DNA of 64,000 nt from positions 768,363 to 832,362 of the forward strand of contig NZ_CP036349.1 of assembly GCF_007753265.1 (NCBI RefSeq), given 5' to 3'. Below, one piece after another: positions 26,675-33,746 of the stretch (position 1 is its first letter; each line of letters starts with the position of its first letter). The position numbers and the translations under genes are program-made. This DNA comes from Botrimarina mediterranea. Lineage in GTDB: Bacteria; Planctomycetota; Planctomycetia; Pirellulales; Lacipirellulaceae. Below the pieces are notes generated by a model. That model worked only from the letters and a program-made list of their open reading frames with translations. It made no database searches and was not told where the DNA came from.

Positions 26675-28840
26675 ATGATCCGAACAAACACAGACCGCCA
26701 ACGATTCTTGCTGCAAGCAGCCGCCGACGAATACCGAGACCTTGGGCTCTCGCCGATCCCATTGGACGGGAAGGTTCCGAACGTCGTGGGCTGGCCAATC
26801 ACCGATTACACAGACGCCGAGCTGGGCCAGCACCTACAAAGGGCAAATGATCCTGGAATCGGGGTCAAAATGGGACCCATCATCGACGTTGAATGGGACA
26901 CCGAATCCCAGAGAGAGAAGGCTATCGAACTGTTTGGCGGAGAGTTGCCAAAGACACCCTGCTTCAAGAGTCGCAAAGGCTCTCACTACCTGTTCAAAGG
27001 CGACTCACGACTAATCGGCAGCACGTCAAGCATCCCGTGCGACGACGGTACCAATCTACTGATCCGTATTGGTCCAGGGGCCCAGAGTGCTTTTCCGCCT
27101 AGTAGGGACAAGGAATGGATTCTACCGCCAGTTGGCTGTGACCCAGAGAGCAGCGGTTTTGAGTTCGCACCGATCCCGGAACCGCTAATGGCTGCCTTGT
27201 TGGCTAAGCAATCGCTACCAGCAACCACACGCACCACCAACGCTCGCCCCGTTGCCGGGGAAGGTGTAGACCCGCAGATCGTCAACGCCCTCAAGTTCGT
27301 TTCAGCAGAGACGATGGATATTTGGTCCAAAGTCGGCTTGATCCTGAAAGGTTTGGGCGAGCACTACTGGCCAGTCTTTGAGGCTTGGTCTCTTTCCCAT
27401 CCGAAGGGCAAAGAAGCCAACCTTGAGTACGCCTGGGATCACTTCGCACCGAACGGCAGTCTCGCGGTAGGAACTATTTTCCACCACGCGAAGGAAGGCG
27501 GCTTTGCACCCAAGCTGACCAACAGCGGCGACGATGGCCCGCTCGGTATGCGTGAGATTCTGTCGAATCTCAAGGCCACTGGCGTCCAGGTCCAACAGTG
27601 CGACGGTGTTCTATTTGTTCACGATCCGCAGCGGGGGGTTTGCTGGCTGAAAAACACAGCCGCGTTGTTCGGCTACCTTGCCGGTCAGACCACGACTGTC
27701 TGGTCCCGTGGGGGAGTCACTAAGGATGAGTTCTTTGCGGAATTATGCCGGGTCGCCCCGGCATACGATGCTATCTCAGACTTCCCACACTACCCAACGA
27801 TTCCCGGGGTGTTCTACACCTGTTCTACAGAGGTTCCGGCATACACAGGGGCTCTGGACAAGTACGTAGACTTCTTTTGTCCAGCATTCCGAGAAGATAG
27901 GGAGTTGTTGAAGTCGATTCCGCTGACCCTCTGTTTCGGTCAGCAGACCGACCGCACAAATTACGCCATTACTTGCGAGCGTCACCACGCCCAGGGTGAC
28001 GGCAAGAACGCGGCGGTTCGTTACCCTACCGACTTGGTCGGTGGTTGTATCGCTGTGACCAATAAGGACGCCAGCGGGTTGATAACACGGATGCTCAGCC
28101 CCGACGCAGCCGGCAAGCGAGCCGTGCTAATCGGTAATGCAACCGGGGTGACAGAGAATCCAGACTTCGCTGAGTTGATGACTAGCCGAGTCATCAGTGG
28201 TAGACGGTTGTATCACGGCGACGGTTCGATTCCAAATCTCTTCACTTGGTTTTTGACAGGCAACAACATCCGGCTAGACCGCGACTTAGCCCAGCGTGTC
28301 GCAATCATCTACTTGGCTCAGCCGAAGTATGACCCCACCTGGGAAACGAGAATAACCGCCTTCATGGAAGAGAACAGAGACGCAATCATCGGCGATTGCC
28401 TGGCGTTGTTGGCCGGCCCGAAGAAAGAGTTGCTTTCCTACAGCCGCCGGGCCGTCTGGGATGCAAACGTCTTGGCTTGTCTGGATAACCCTGACGACTT
28501 GCTGGCGATTATCAACGAACGTGCGAACCGCCACAGCGTGGAGCACCAAGAGTCTGACGACTTGGAGCAAGCAATCTGCGAGCATTTGGAGGCCGCCGGG
28601 TTCGACCCGTTAGGATCGTACTTCATTCCGAACCCGACCTTCCGAAAGCTGTTCAATCAGATTCACGGAGCCAACCACAGTCAAAAGATAGTCACGCAGA
28701 CCGTTAATACCCTTACTGGGCTGGGTAACTCGCGGCTGGCGGTGGACCGATTCAACAACGCCCGCGGTGTGCTGTTTGCGGGACGTGGCGAAAAGGTTCG
28801 TCTTGAAGAAACAGACTTGCAATTTCAAAGGAGCATCTAA
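26675..28840 (+). CDS. Primase-polymerase/helicase replication protein
   Basis: A 721-residue protein with the plan of phage and plasmid prim-pol replicases. Residues about 10-190 form the prim-pol domain: YRDLGLSPIPLDGKVPNVVGW, the acidic metal site IIDVEWDT and FKSRKGSHYLFKG. A PriCT-like helical stretch follows (WSKVGLILKGLGEHYWPVFEAWS). Residues about 420-580 are a D5/SF3-like helicase with degenerate Walker A (QGDGKNAAV), TSRVISGRRLYH and FLTGNNIRLDRDLAQRV. A C-terminal helical domain is last. It would start replication at an origin nearby, most likely the AT-rich region upstream. The frame downstream of the stop remains open (see findings). Confidence 0.8.
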   Translation: MIRTNTDRQRFLLQAAADEYRDLGLSPIPLDGKVPNVVGWPITDYTDAELGQHLQRANDPGIGVKMGPIIDVEWDTESQREKAIELFGGELPKTPCFKSRKGSHYLFKGDSRLIGSTSSIPCDDGTNLLIRIGPGAQSAFPPSRDKEWILPPVGCDPESSGFEFAPIPEPLMAALLAKQSLPATTRTTNARPVAGEGVDPQIVNALKFVSAETMDIWSKVGLILKGLGEHYWPVFEAWSLSHPKGKEANLEYAWDHFAPNGSLAVGTIFHHAKEGGFAPKLTNSGDDGPLGMREILSNLKATGVQVQQCDGVLFVHDPQRGVCWLKNTAALFGYLAGQTTTVWSRGGVTKDEFFAELCRVAPAYDAISDFPHYPTIPGVFYTCSTEVPAYTGALDKYVDFFCPAFREDRELLKSIPLTLCFGQQTDRTNYAITCERHHAQGDGKNAAVRYPTDLVGGCIAVTNKDASGLITRMLSPDAAGKRAVLIGNATGVTENPDFAELMTSRVISGRRLYHGDGSIPNLFTWFLTGNNIRLDRDLAQRVAIIYLAQPKYDPTWETRITAFMEENRDAIIGDCLALLAGPKKELLSYSRRAVWDANVLACLDNPDDLLAIINERANRHSVEHQESDDLEQAICEHLEAAGFDPLGSYFIPNPTFRKLFNQIHGANHSQKIVTQTVNTLTGLGNSRLAVDRFNNARGVLFAGRGEKVRLEETDLQFQRSI

Positions 28841-28880
28841 TGCCCAACTTTCGATGACCAACTGAGCAATGACCATTGGG

Positions 28881-28916
28881 AACAAAGAACCGGTACCACG
28901 CCGGTTCTTTGTTTTC
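28881..28916 (+). terminator. Probable terminator after the primase gene
   Basis: AACAAAGAACCGG pairs with CCGGTTCTTTGTT around a seven-base loop; TTTTCC follows. It lies 40 bases after the stop codon. Confidence 0.6.
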
Positions 28917-29005
28917 CATCGCTCATCACTGACGGAGCCCGCGAGTTCCTAGAACTTCTTTGGGCCGGCAAGCTCGACTTCTATCGTCGATTCGACGATT
29001 GGGGT

Positions 29006-29299
29006 TTGTTCGTTTGGCTTCTGCGTTCGGGCTACCCCAGAGACCTTGCATTGGAACTGGTGTGGACTCGCAATCCGATTGAAGCATCGTGGGACGATCC
29101 AGAGGTTCGGGACACGATGCTTGAGAGAGCCAAAGCGGCTGGCTTGCCGGCAAGTTATTTGGCTGTCTACTTCCAGGTTCGCGGAGGCACTACCGCAAAA
29201 GAGCGGTGGTCACGGTATCAACGCAGCCCGGAATCATTAGAGAAAAAGAGAGCTAGAGACCGTGAGCGTATGCGACGCTTGCGGGACAAGAACAAATGA
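29006..29299 (+). CDS. Small basic protein, unknown
   Basis: A 97-residue reading frame, shown from TTG. The N-terminal half is hydrophobic and Trp-rich (FVWLLRSGYPRDLALELVW). The C-terminus is a charged helix (KKRARDRERMRRLRDKNK) of the kind that binds DNA or RNA. The frame is open further upstream to the stop of the primase gene without an ATG. The true start is therefore uncertain and could lie near 28920, adding about 28 residues. No family recognised. Confidence 0.4.
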   Translation: MFVWLLRSGYPRDLALELVWTRNPIEASWDDPEVRDTMLERAKAAGLPASYLAVYFQVRGGTTAKERWSRYQRSPESLEKKRARDRERMRRLRDKNK

Positions 29300-29663
29300 G
29301 ACCCCGTTTTATTCCGACGGGATGCAGATAGGACGTGGGCCGGTCACGGATGACCATTTAACACAAGCCCGGACCATAGTTGTCCGTGGCGGTTCGCCAA
29401 CGCGATGCGGTCTGTAGCACGAGCGGTGTAGCTCGATTGCTGTTCCCACCTGATTCGTAGGTGAGCCGGCCGGCCCTTCGGGGTCGGCACCTTCTTACCG
29501 CTGTAGCTGCGGTATCCACCCCACCGCCGGTGCTTCTCCAACGGTGGTGGGGCTTCTTAATCCGGGTGTTGCTTCGGCAACGCTTCGCCGCACAGCAGCC
29601 ACGTTGGACTTGAGAATCCCACGGCGTGGCTGTTGTGCGGCTCTTTAACAACAAGGAAACAAC
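29300..29663 (+). promoter_or_regulatory. Leader with two strong hairpins before the 29664 gene
   Basis: No gene is visible in this 364-base gap. Hairpin one pairs CCCCACCG (29519-29526) with CGGTGGTGGGG (29542-29552). Hairpin two pairs the 16-base arms 29588-29603 and 29625-29640 (CCGCACAGCAGCCACG with its near complement) and is followed by CTCTTTAAC. They may terminate read-through or form an attenuator in the leader of the gene starting at 29664. Confidence 0.5.
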
Positions 29664-30431
29664 ATGCAACGAGATTTCAATATTTTCGGCCTCAATGGCA
29701 ACTATGAGTTCGCAGGCAAGCCTTTTCCCTCAAGGGAGGCAGCCGAAGCCGCACAAGATGCGTTTCTTGAAGAAACTACAGCCAAGCTTGGCAGAGCACC
29801 CAGCCGCATTGAACGCCAGAGCGGGCAGGTAAAGGCCACCCGAGATTCTCGCCCTGTAGAGCAACAGCACTTGGACAGCTACTGGAAGCCGAAGGCCAAG
29901 GCAAAGCTTCCGCCCACTCGGGAGGAAATCGCTCTGCAAATTGCTATCGAGAAACGCGACGCCGAGCGGCTTCGGAAGATGGATCAATTTGACCGGGACG
30001 TTTACTTGGCAGAGCAAGCGATTCTGGCGAAGCAAGACAAGCAGTTGGCGAAGGAAGCCACGGCCCGTCACTTGGAGAAGGTAGCCCCTCAGTTGACGAA
30101 GCTTGAAGCCCTCTACGATTCGGAAAGATGGTCCTCCAACGCCGATGCAGGCTATCGGCAGTTGCTTGAAATGGCACACGCTCAACTGTCACTTGTTGAT
30201 GGCTGCCCACTTGAATCGAAAAGGCTCTTGGCCCGTATCGACGAAGTACGGGAGGCTCGGCAGGTTCAAAGTCTCTTTGAGACCCGGCAGCAATTGGAAC
30301 AACTGGCAGCTAAGGAAGCCGCTTTGAGTAGCGGGCGAGTTTCTTTAGCGGCTGGGTTTGAGGTTAGCGAGACAGACGAACAGCGTGAGGCGTTGGGCGA
30401 TCAAATCTTTGATGAAGGGGAAGCGGAATGA
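29664..30431 (+). CDS. Charged helical protein, unknown
   Basis: A 255-residue protein beginning after AAGGAAAC. From about residue 75 to 220 it is a long run of Ala, Glu, Lys, Gln and Arg, predicted to be alpha-helical with possible coiled coil (EIALQIAIEKRDAERLRKMDQFDRDVYLAEQAILAK is the style, shown here in pieces). The N-terminal 60 residues are more globular (FNIFGLNGNYEFAGKPFPS). A scaffold or structural role is conceivable from position and composition, but no family is recognised. Confidence 0.55.
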   Translation: MQRDFNIFGLNGNYEFAGKPFPSREAAEAAQDAFLEETTAKLGRAPSRIERQSGQVKATRDSRPVEQQHLDSYWKPKAKAKLPPTREEIALQIAIEKRDAERLRKMDQFDRDVYLAEQAILAKQDKQLAKEATARHLEKVAPQLTKLEALYDSERWSSNADAGYRQLLEMAHAQLSLVDGCPLESKRLLARIDEVREARQVQSLFETRQQLEQLAAKEAALSSGRVSLAAGFEVSETDEQREALGDQIFDEGEAE

Positions 30432-30486
30432 CCCCGCGACAACATAAGAATCAAATCAAATCACACATACCTAAGGGAAAGAAATC

Positions 30487-30690
30487 ATGGCCAGTCAAAC
30501 CTGGAAGGAAATCCAAGGCCGAACAATCGAACAACAAATCCACGACCTGGACGAAGCGGTAGCCGAAGCCTACGGCTGGGTCTTCCACCATCGCGACCAT
30601 GAGGCCGCCCCGTTGATGCGTAAGTTCGCTCTTGAATGGGATATCGAGCTACAGAACCTCAAAGCAGAGGTGGGCCGTTTTGACTATTGA
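30487..30690 (+). CDS. Small protein, unknown (67 residues)
   Basis: Starts at ATG after AAGGGAAAG. It is acidic and helical, with Trp residues (WKEIQGRTIEQQ, VAEAYGWVFHH). Interestingly, DDLDTAVAEAYGW also occurs near the C-terminus of the MmeI-type protein of element 2 in the form DLDEAVAEAYGW here. That similarity is short and may be only a helix motif. It overlaps the next short frame. Confidence 0.5.
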   Translation: MASQTWKEIQGRTIEQQIHDLDEAVAEAYGWVFHHRDHEAAPLMRKFALEWDIELQNLKAEVGRFDY

Positions 30691-30843
30691 ACTGATTCGT
30701 AGCCTTGACGAACTGATTGACAGATTCAAGCGGGCCAAGGTCTCGAAAGAGGCCCAGCCCGTTTTGATTTTTACCATGACAAACTTTTAGACTTGTCCGA
30801 AGCCTTGGAAAGAGACTTGCGGCGGGTGGGGGTGATTCGATGA
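30680..30843 (+). CDS. Possible small gene needing a -1 frameshift
   Basis: A frame starting TTG at 30680, overlapping the previous stop, reads LTIELIRSLDELIDRFKR and continues to a TAG at 30788-30790. The -1 frame then reads FDFYHDKLLDLSEALERDL to a TGA at 30841-30843, overlapping the next ATG. Both halves look like one helical protein. The junction lies in a T-rich stretch near 30763-30773. It may be a frameshifted gene, a broken gene, or two unrelated short frames. Confidence 0.25.
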
Positions 30844-30947
30844 ATGAGAAGACGACAATCTGGCAACGTATTGGCGGCAATAGTCGCCTACTGTTTGGTT
30901 CTTTGTACCGCCGGGTTATGGAGGTGGTGCAATGCAAGATTTCGTAA
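30840..30947 (+). CDS. Very small protein (35 residues)
   Basis: ATG at 30840 overlaps a TGA in the classic ATGA form, and the frame ends at 30947 inside the next gene. It reads MNEKTTIWQRIGGNSRLLFG and on, basic and without a membrane segment. The support is the overlap pattern and the filling of the gap between genes. Confidence 0.35.
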   Translation: MNEKTTIWQRIGGNSRLLFGSLYRRVMEVVQCKIS

Positions 30948-31390
30948 GTAGGAAGATTGCAGGCGTTGGTTGGATCGCTCTTGATTCAAGCCGCATTATT
31001 GCTTGTGGCACAGAAGAATCTGAAATCTGCGATGCTCTCGAATCATATCTGGGCTACCCAGTGGCTCGGTTGGAGGAATCAAGTGTCGAAGCATTCGAGA
31101 GCACTTTATGTTTGGCGGTTGCAAACACTTTGACCCAGGATCGGGGGTTGTTTGAGTCACTGACTCAGCAGGTGGCCAGCGGTCAGACCGACGCTATCGC
31201 ATTGGCTGACGTGGTGGGGTTGCTCACTAATGAAGTGCGTTCTCTCAGTGAGAAGAACGCCCAGCTTGAGAAGCAACAACGCTACGCGAGACGCCGAGCG
31301 GAAGTAGAAGAGTACCTAAGGGCGATGAACACTGCTCCCCAAGATATGACACTAATGACGAACCTAATACTGCAACAAGAGGGCTTTTAG
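30932..31390 (+). CDS. Unknown protein with C-terminal coiled coil
   Basis: A 152-residue protein beginning after GGAGGTGG, an excellent ribosome site. Residues about 1-50 form strands (IAGVGWIALDSSRIIACG). Residues 85-140 are helical with a heptad-like stretch (NEVRSLSEKNAQLEKQQRYA). No family is recognised. It is followed two bases later by the second HNH gene. Confidence 0.55.
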   Translation: MQDFVSRKIAGVGWIALDSSRIIACGTEESEICDALESYLGYPVARLEESSVEAFESTLCLAVANTLTQDRGLFESLTQQVASGQTDAIALADVVGLLTNEVRSLSEKNAQLEKQQRYARRRAEVEEYLRAMNTAPQDMTLMTNLILQQEGF

Positions 31391-31392
31391 GT

Positions 31393-31992
31393 ATGAGAGA
31401 GATTCCTTTGACACAGGGCAAGTTTGCTCTTGTGGACGATGAAGATTACGACCGTTTGGTTTCTCGTGGCAGTTGGTTCTTTCAAGCCGAAGGCTACGCC
31501 GTACGCAATGAACGCCGCCCCGGTGGCGGCCAGCAAATGGTGAAGATGCATCGCCTGATTATGAACGCCCCGGACGGTTTCGACGTTGACCACATCAATA
31601 ACGATAAACTTGACAACCGCCGAGTAAACTTGCGTCTCTGCTCTCGGGCCCAAAACTGTAGGAACCGAGGCCCACAAGCCAACAACCCCAGCGGCCTTAA
31701 GGGGGTTTTCTTCGACCGCCAGCACCGCCGGTGGACAGCACAGATTCGATTCGACCAACGCAGATACTTCCTTGGTCGGTTCACCAACCCCTTCGACGCT
31801 GCCGCAGCGTATGACCGTGCCGCCAAACAACACTTTGGCGAGTTTGCGTGGTTAAACGGCTCAACTTTCGTCTGCCCGGTGCGTTTAGCCAGTCTGGCAT
31901 TCCCCACAATCATTCAACCACCGCAGACGCAAAGACTCGCAGCGGTTGCCGAACCTATTCCCCTGGAGGAAATCCTATGTTGCCCCGTGTAG
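31393..31992 (+). CDS. HNH endonuclease with AP2-type domain, second copy
   Basis: A 199-residue paralogue of the protein at 22856-23413, on the opposite strand. It shares the N-terminal module (REIPLTQGKFALVDDEDYD), the HNH core (MHRLIMNAPDGFDVDHINN, NRRVNLRLCS) and the AP2-like half (GLKGVFFDRQHRRWTAQIRF to AKQHFGEFAWLNG), plus an extra tail of about 25 residues. It probably nicks or cuts DNA like phage homing enzymes. Its end overlaps the collagen-like gene by 16 bases. Confidence 0.85.
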   Translation: MREIPLTQGKFALVDDEDYDRLVSRGSWFFQAEGYAVRNERRPGGGQQMVKMHRLIMNAPDGFDVDHINNDKLDNRRVNLRLCSRAQNCRNRGPQANNPSGLKGVFFDRQHRRWTAQIRFDQRRYFLGRFTNPFDAAAAYDRAAKQHFGEFAWLNGSTFVCPVRLASLAFPTIIQPPQTQRLAAVAEPIPLEEILCCPV

Positions 31993-32714
31993 TTTCAGAC
32001 CCGATTTATGCCCTACCAAAGAACGGCAGAGACGGAGCCCCCGGGCCACCGGGGCGAGACGGGGCGAAGGGCGAGCAAGGCCCACCTGGGGCCAATGGCA
32101 CCGATGGCCAGTCAATCAAACCTGTAGGGCACTGGCACGCCAGAGAAACCTTTTACCCCGGTGAAGTCGTTACCTATAACGGCAGTTCATACGTTGCCAA
32201 GAAAGAGACACAGGGTGAACGCCCTGGGGTTATGACAAGCAATATCTGGCAGCTACTCGCAGCCAAGGGCGACACCGGAGACAGAGGCGAACGCGGGCTT
32301 GAAGGCTTGCGGGGCGTACAGGGTCCAAAAGGTAGGGGGGTAGTAACCGATAACGCGGGAGGCTTGTCGCCAATTAAGTTCGGCACCCTCCCTCAGCCGG
32401 GCGGCCCGTGCTATGTCGATGCCCAGGGTATTGCCCATCCCGCTAGTGCCACTACGGAAGAGACTTCGATTGTGGTGGGCTTTAGAGAGGGCGATAAGCT
32501 AAGAGTCTCTGGAATCATCACTCAGAAAGACTGGGCGGCGGTAGCCGGTACACCGGCCTTGGACGCTGGCTCAACTTACTACCTGGGCAATGTCCCCGGC
32601 ACTATCAGCCTGGAATCTGGCAGCCCCTACAGCGTGGTAGTCGGTTCGGCTATTAGCCCTTGGGCCTTGGTGGTGAATACCCAAAGACTCGTACAGCTAC
32701 GAATCGAAGAATAA
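31977..32714 (+). CDS. Collagen-like fibre protein with carbohydrate-binding module
   Basis: A 245-residue protein whose ATG follows CTGGAGGAAATCCT. It has two Gly-x-Y collagen stretches (about residues 17-44: DGAPGPPGRDGAKGEQGPPG; and about 97-122: KGDTGDRGERGLEGLRGVQG). Between them lies a CBM5/12-like module with the typical spaced aromatic residues (WHARETFYPGEVVTYNGSSY). The C-terminal half is beta-rich and ends in a possible trimerisation domain. This is the layout of phage tail fibres and of cell-surface spikes. No other tail genes are seen. Confidence 0.75.
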   Translation: MLPRVVSDPIYALPKNGRDGAPGPPGRDGAKGEQGPPGANGTDGQSIKPVGHWHARETFYPGEVVTYNGSSYVAKKETQGERPGVMTSNIWQLLAAKGDTGDRGERGLEGLRGVQGPKGRGVVTDNAGGLSPIKFGTLPQPGGPCYVDAQGIAHPASATTEETSIVVGFREGDKLRVSGIITQKDWAAVAGTPALDAGSTYYLGNVPGTISLESGSPYSVVVGSAISPWALVVNTQRLVQLRIEE

Positions 32715-32833
32715 GCCCCCGGCGGTGTAGCTGGGGCAAAGCTGCCCCTCGGTCAATGCGGGGTAGTGGCGGTGGTGGGAGTCAGTCCCCGCGTGACCGC
32801 CAATCTTTTCAATCATCTAATCTAAGGAACCAA

Positions 32834-33073
32834 ATGAACCCATTCACAAAAATCCTAGGCGGCTACGTCGCCATTCCCAGCGATCCTGCCCAGATGATGC
32901 TTTACAGCATGTTGGGCATTCTCTCCGATTACTGGGAGGAAGATAACTCGATTATCACGCCAACAGAGAACCAATATCGTGATGCCGCAAACTACTTGAC
33001 CGCCAAGTTCGGCGAACGTCATCCGGTGGTGAGTTACTTCAAGACTCTGTTTGCCGGGAGGCTGAGCCGATGA
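32834..33073 (+). CDS. Small protein, unknown (79 residues)
   Basis: ATG follows AAGGAACC. It is mostly helical, with a hydrophobic stretch DPAQMMLYSMLGILSDYW and a polar C-terminal half (YFKTLFAGRLSR end). No family recognised. It overlaps the next gene by four bases (ATGA). Confidence 0.55.
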   Translation: MNPFTKILGGYVAIPSDPAQMMLYSMLGILSDYWEEDNSIITPTENQYRDAANYLTAKFGERHPVVSYFKTLFAGRLSR

Positions 33074-33339
33074 GCATTGAACGAATCGAAGCCCCACGCC
33101 ACGTTTGCGGGTATTTGCAAATCACTGATCTAAGCACAGCCCAGCCCCTGCCTGGGAACGTGATCGACCTACAGGCAGAAGACGGAACCATCCGCTTTAG
33201 GCTCGATGGCGTAGCCCCCACGGCAACCGTTGGAATGCTGATTCCCGAAGGGGAGACCCGTAGGATTCTTGTGGGCGAGAACACGCTACAGATTATTTCG
33301 GGGGACGGGGCCACGGCTTCGGTCCACCGCTACCGCTAA
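33070..33339 (+). CDS. Small beta-rich protein, unknown (89 residues)
   Basis: Translation is coupled to the previous gene through ATGA. The sequence alternates polar and hydrophobic residues (CGYLQITDLSTAQPLPGNVI, IRFRLDGVAPTATVGMLIPE), suggesting a small beta barrel or sandwich. It is the last gene of element 1 and is followed by a strong terminator. Confidence 0.55.
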   Translation: MSIERIEAPRHVCGYLQITDLSTAQPLPGNVIDLQAEDGTIRFRLDGVAPTATVGMLIPEGETRRILVGENTLQIISGDGATASVHRYR

Positions 33340-33374
33340 CCCTGGGTGGGTTGATTAGGCAGACAGATAGGCAC

Positions 33375-33423
33375 AAAGCCCCGCTTCCCCGGTTTAAGAG
33401 CCACGGGGAGACGGGGCTTTTTT
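33375..33423 (+). terminator. Rho-independent terminator at the end of element 1 genes
   Basis: AAAGCCCCG and CCCCGG on the left pair with CCACGGGGA and CGGGGCTTT on the right, followed by a T-run (TTTTTTC). Confidence 0.9.
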
Positions 33424-33457
33424 CGTTATCTGGCAGGGTTGGCCAGCGGTCTTTTGT

Positions 33458-33470
33458 GTGCAGTCAATCC
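33458..33470 (+). promoter_or_regulatory. Copy of att-proximal motif, right end of element 1
   Basis: GTGCAGTCAATCC, one base different from 18754-18766. An inverted relative (GCGGGATTTGTTGCACTGC) lies at 33547, close to the att core. Confidence 0.4.
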
Positions 33471-33583
33471 GCAGTAAACCCCTGACAAATCCTTTCTATT
33501 GCGTGCCTACTGGAGGCAGATTACCCTGGAATCATCGGTGTTTTTCGCGGGATTTGTTGCACTGCTGACAATGATACGGTGAT

Positions 33584-33627
33584 TTCCCAAGCTGGATGTC
33601 GTGAGTTCGATCCTCATCGCCCGCTCT
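33584..33627 (+). other. att site 2 (right end of element 1, left end of element 2)
   Basis: Exact 44-base copy of the tRNA-Gly 3' end (18627-18670), beginning TTCCCAAGCTGGATGTCG. No 5' tRNA half is present, so it is not a tRNA gene. To its right, TTGTTG also follows att site 3. Confidence 0.92.
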
Positions 33628-33700
33628 TGTTGGAAGTCCTTGCTGAATCGCGACTTGCGATACCTGCCGACGGTCGGCAGTGCGGCGTTTTCTCGGGAGC

Positions 33701-33722
33701 CAAAACGGTACGTACCGTTTTG
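33701..33722. promoter_or_regulatory. Perfect 22-bp palindrome upstream of integrase 2
   Basis: CAAAACGGTAC followed by its exact reverse complement, with no spacer. It lies 25 bases before the integrase start. A second perfect hairpin, CTGCCGAC/GTCGGCAG, is at 33664-33680. It looks like an operator for a dimeric regulator. Confidence 0.6.
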
Positions 33723-33746
33723 CGCCCTTCGCAGGAGACCCGCACG

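Noticed and set aside
18671-33583. Complete prophage
   Set aside because: No capsid, portal, large terminase, tail tube or lysis genes are recognisable; the collagen-like fibre and integrase alone are not enough.
33584-33627. Second tRNA-Gly gene
   Set aside because: Only the 3' half is present; the D-arm and 5' acceptor strand are missing, so it is an att site.
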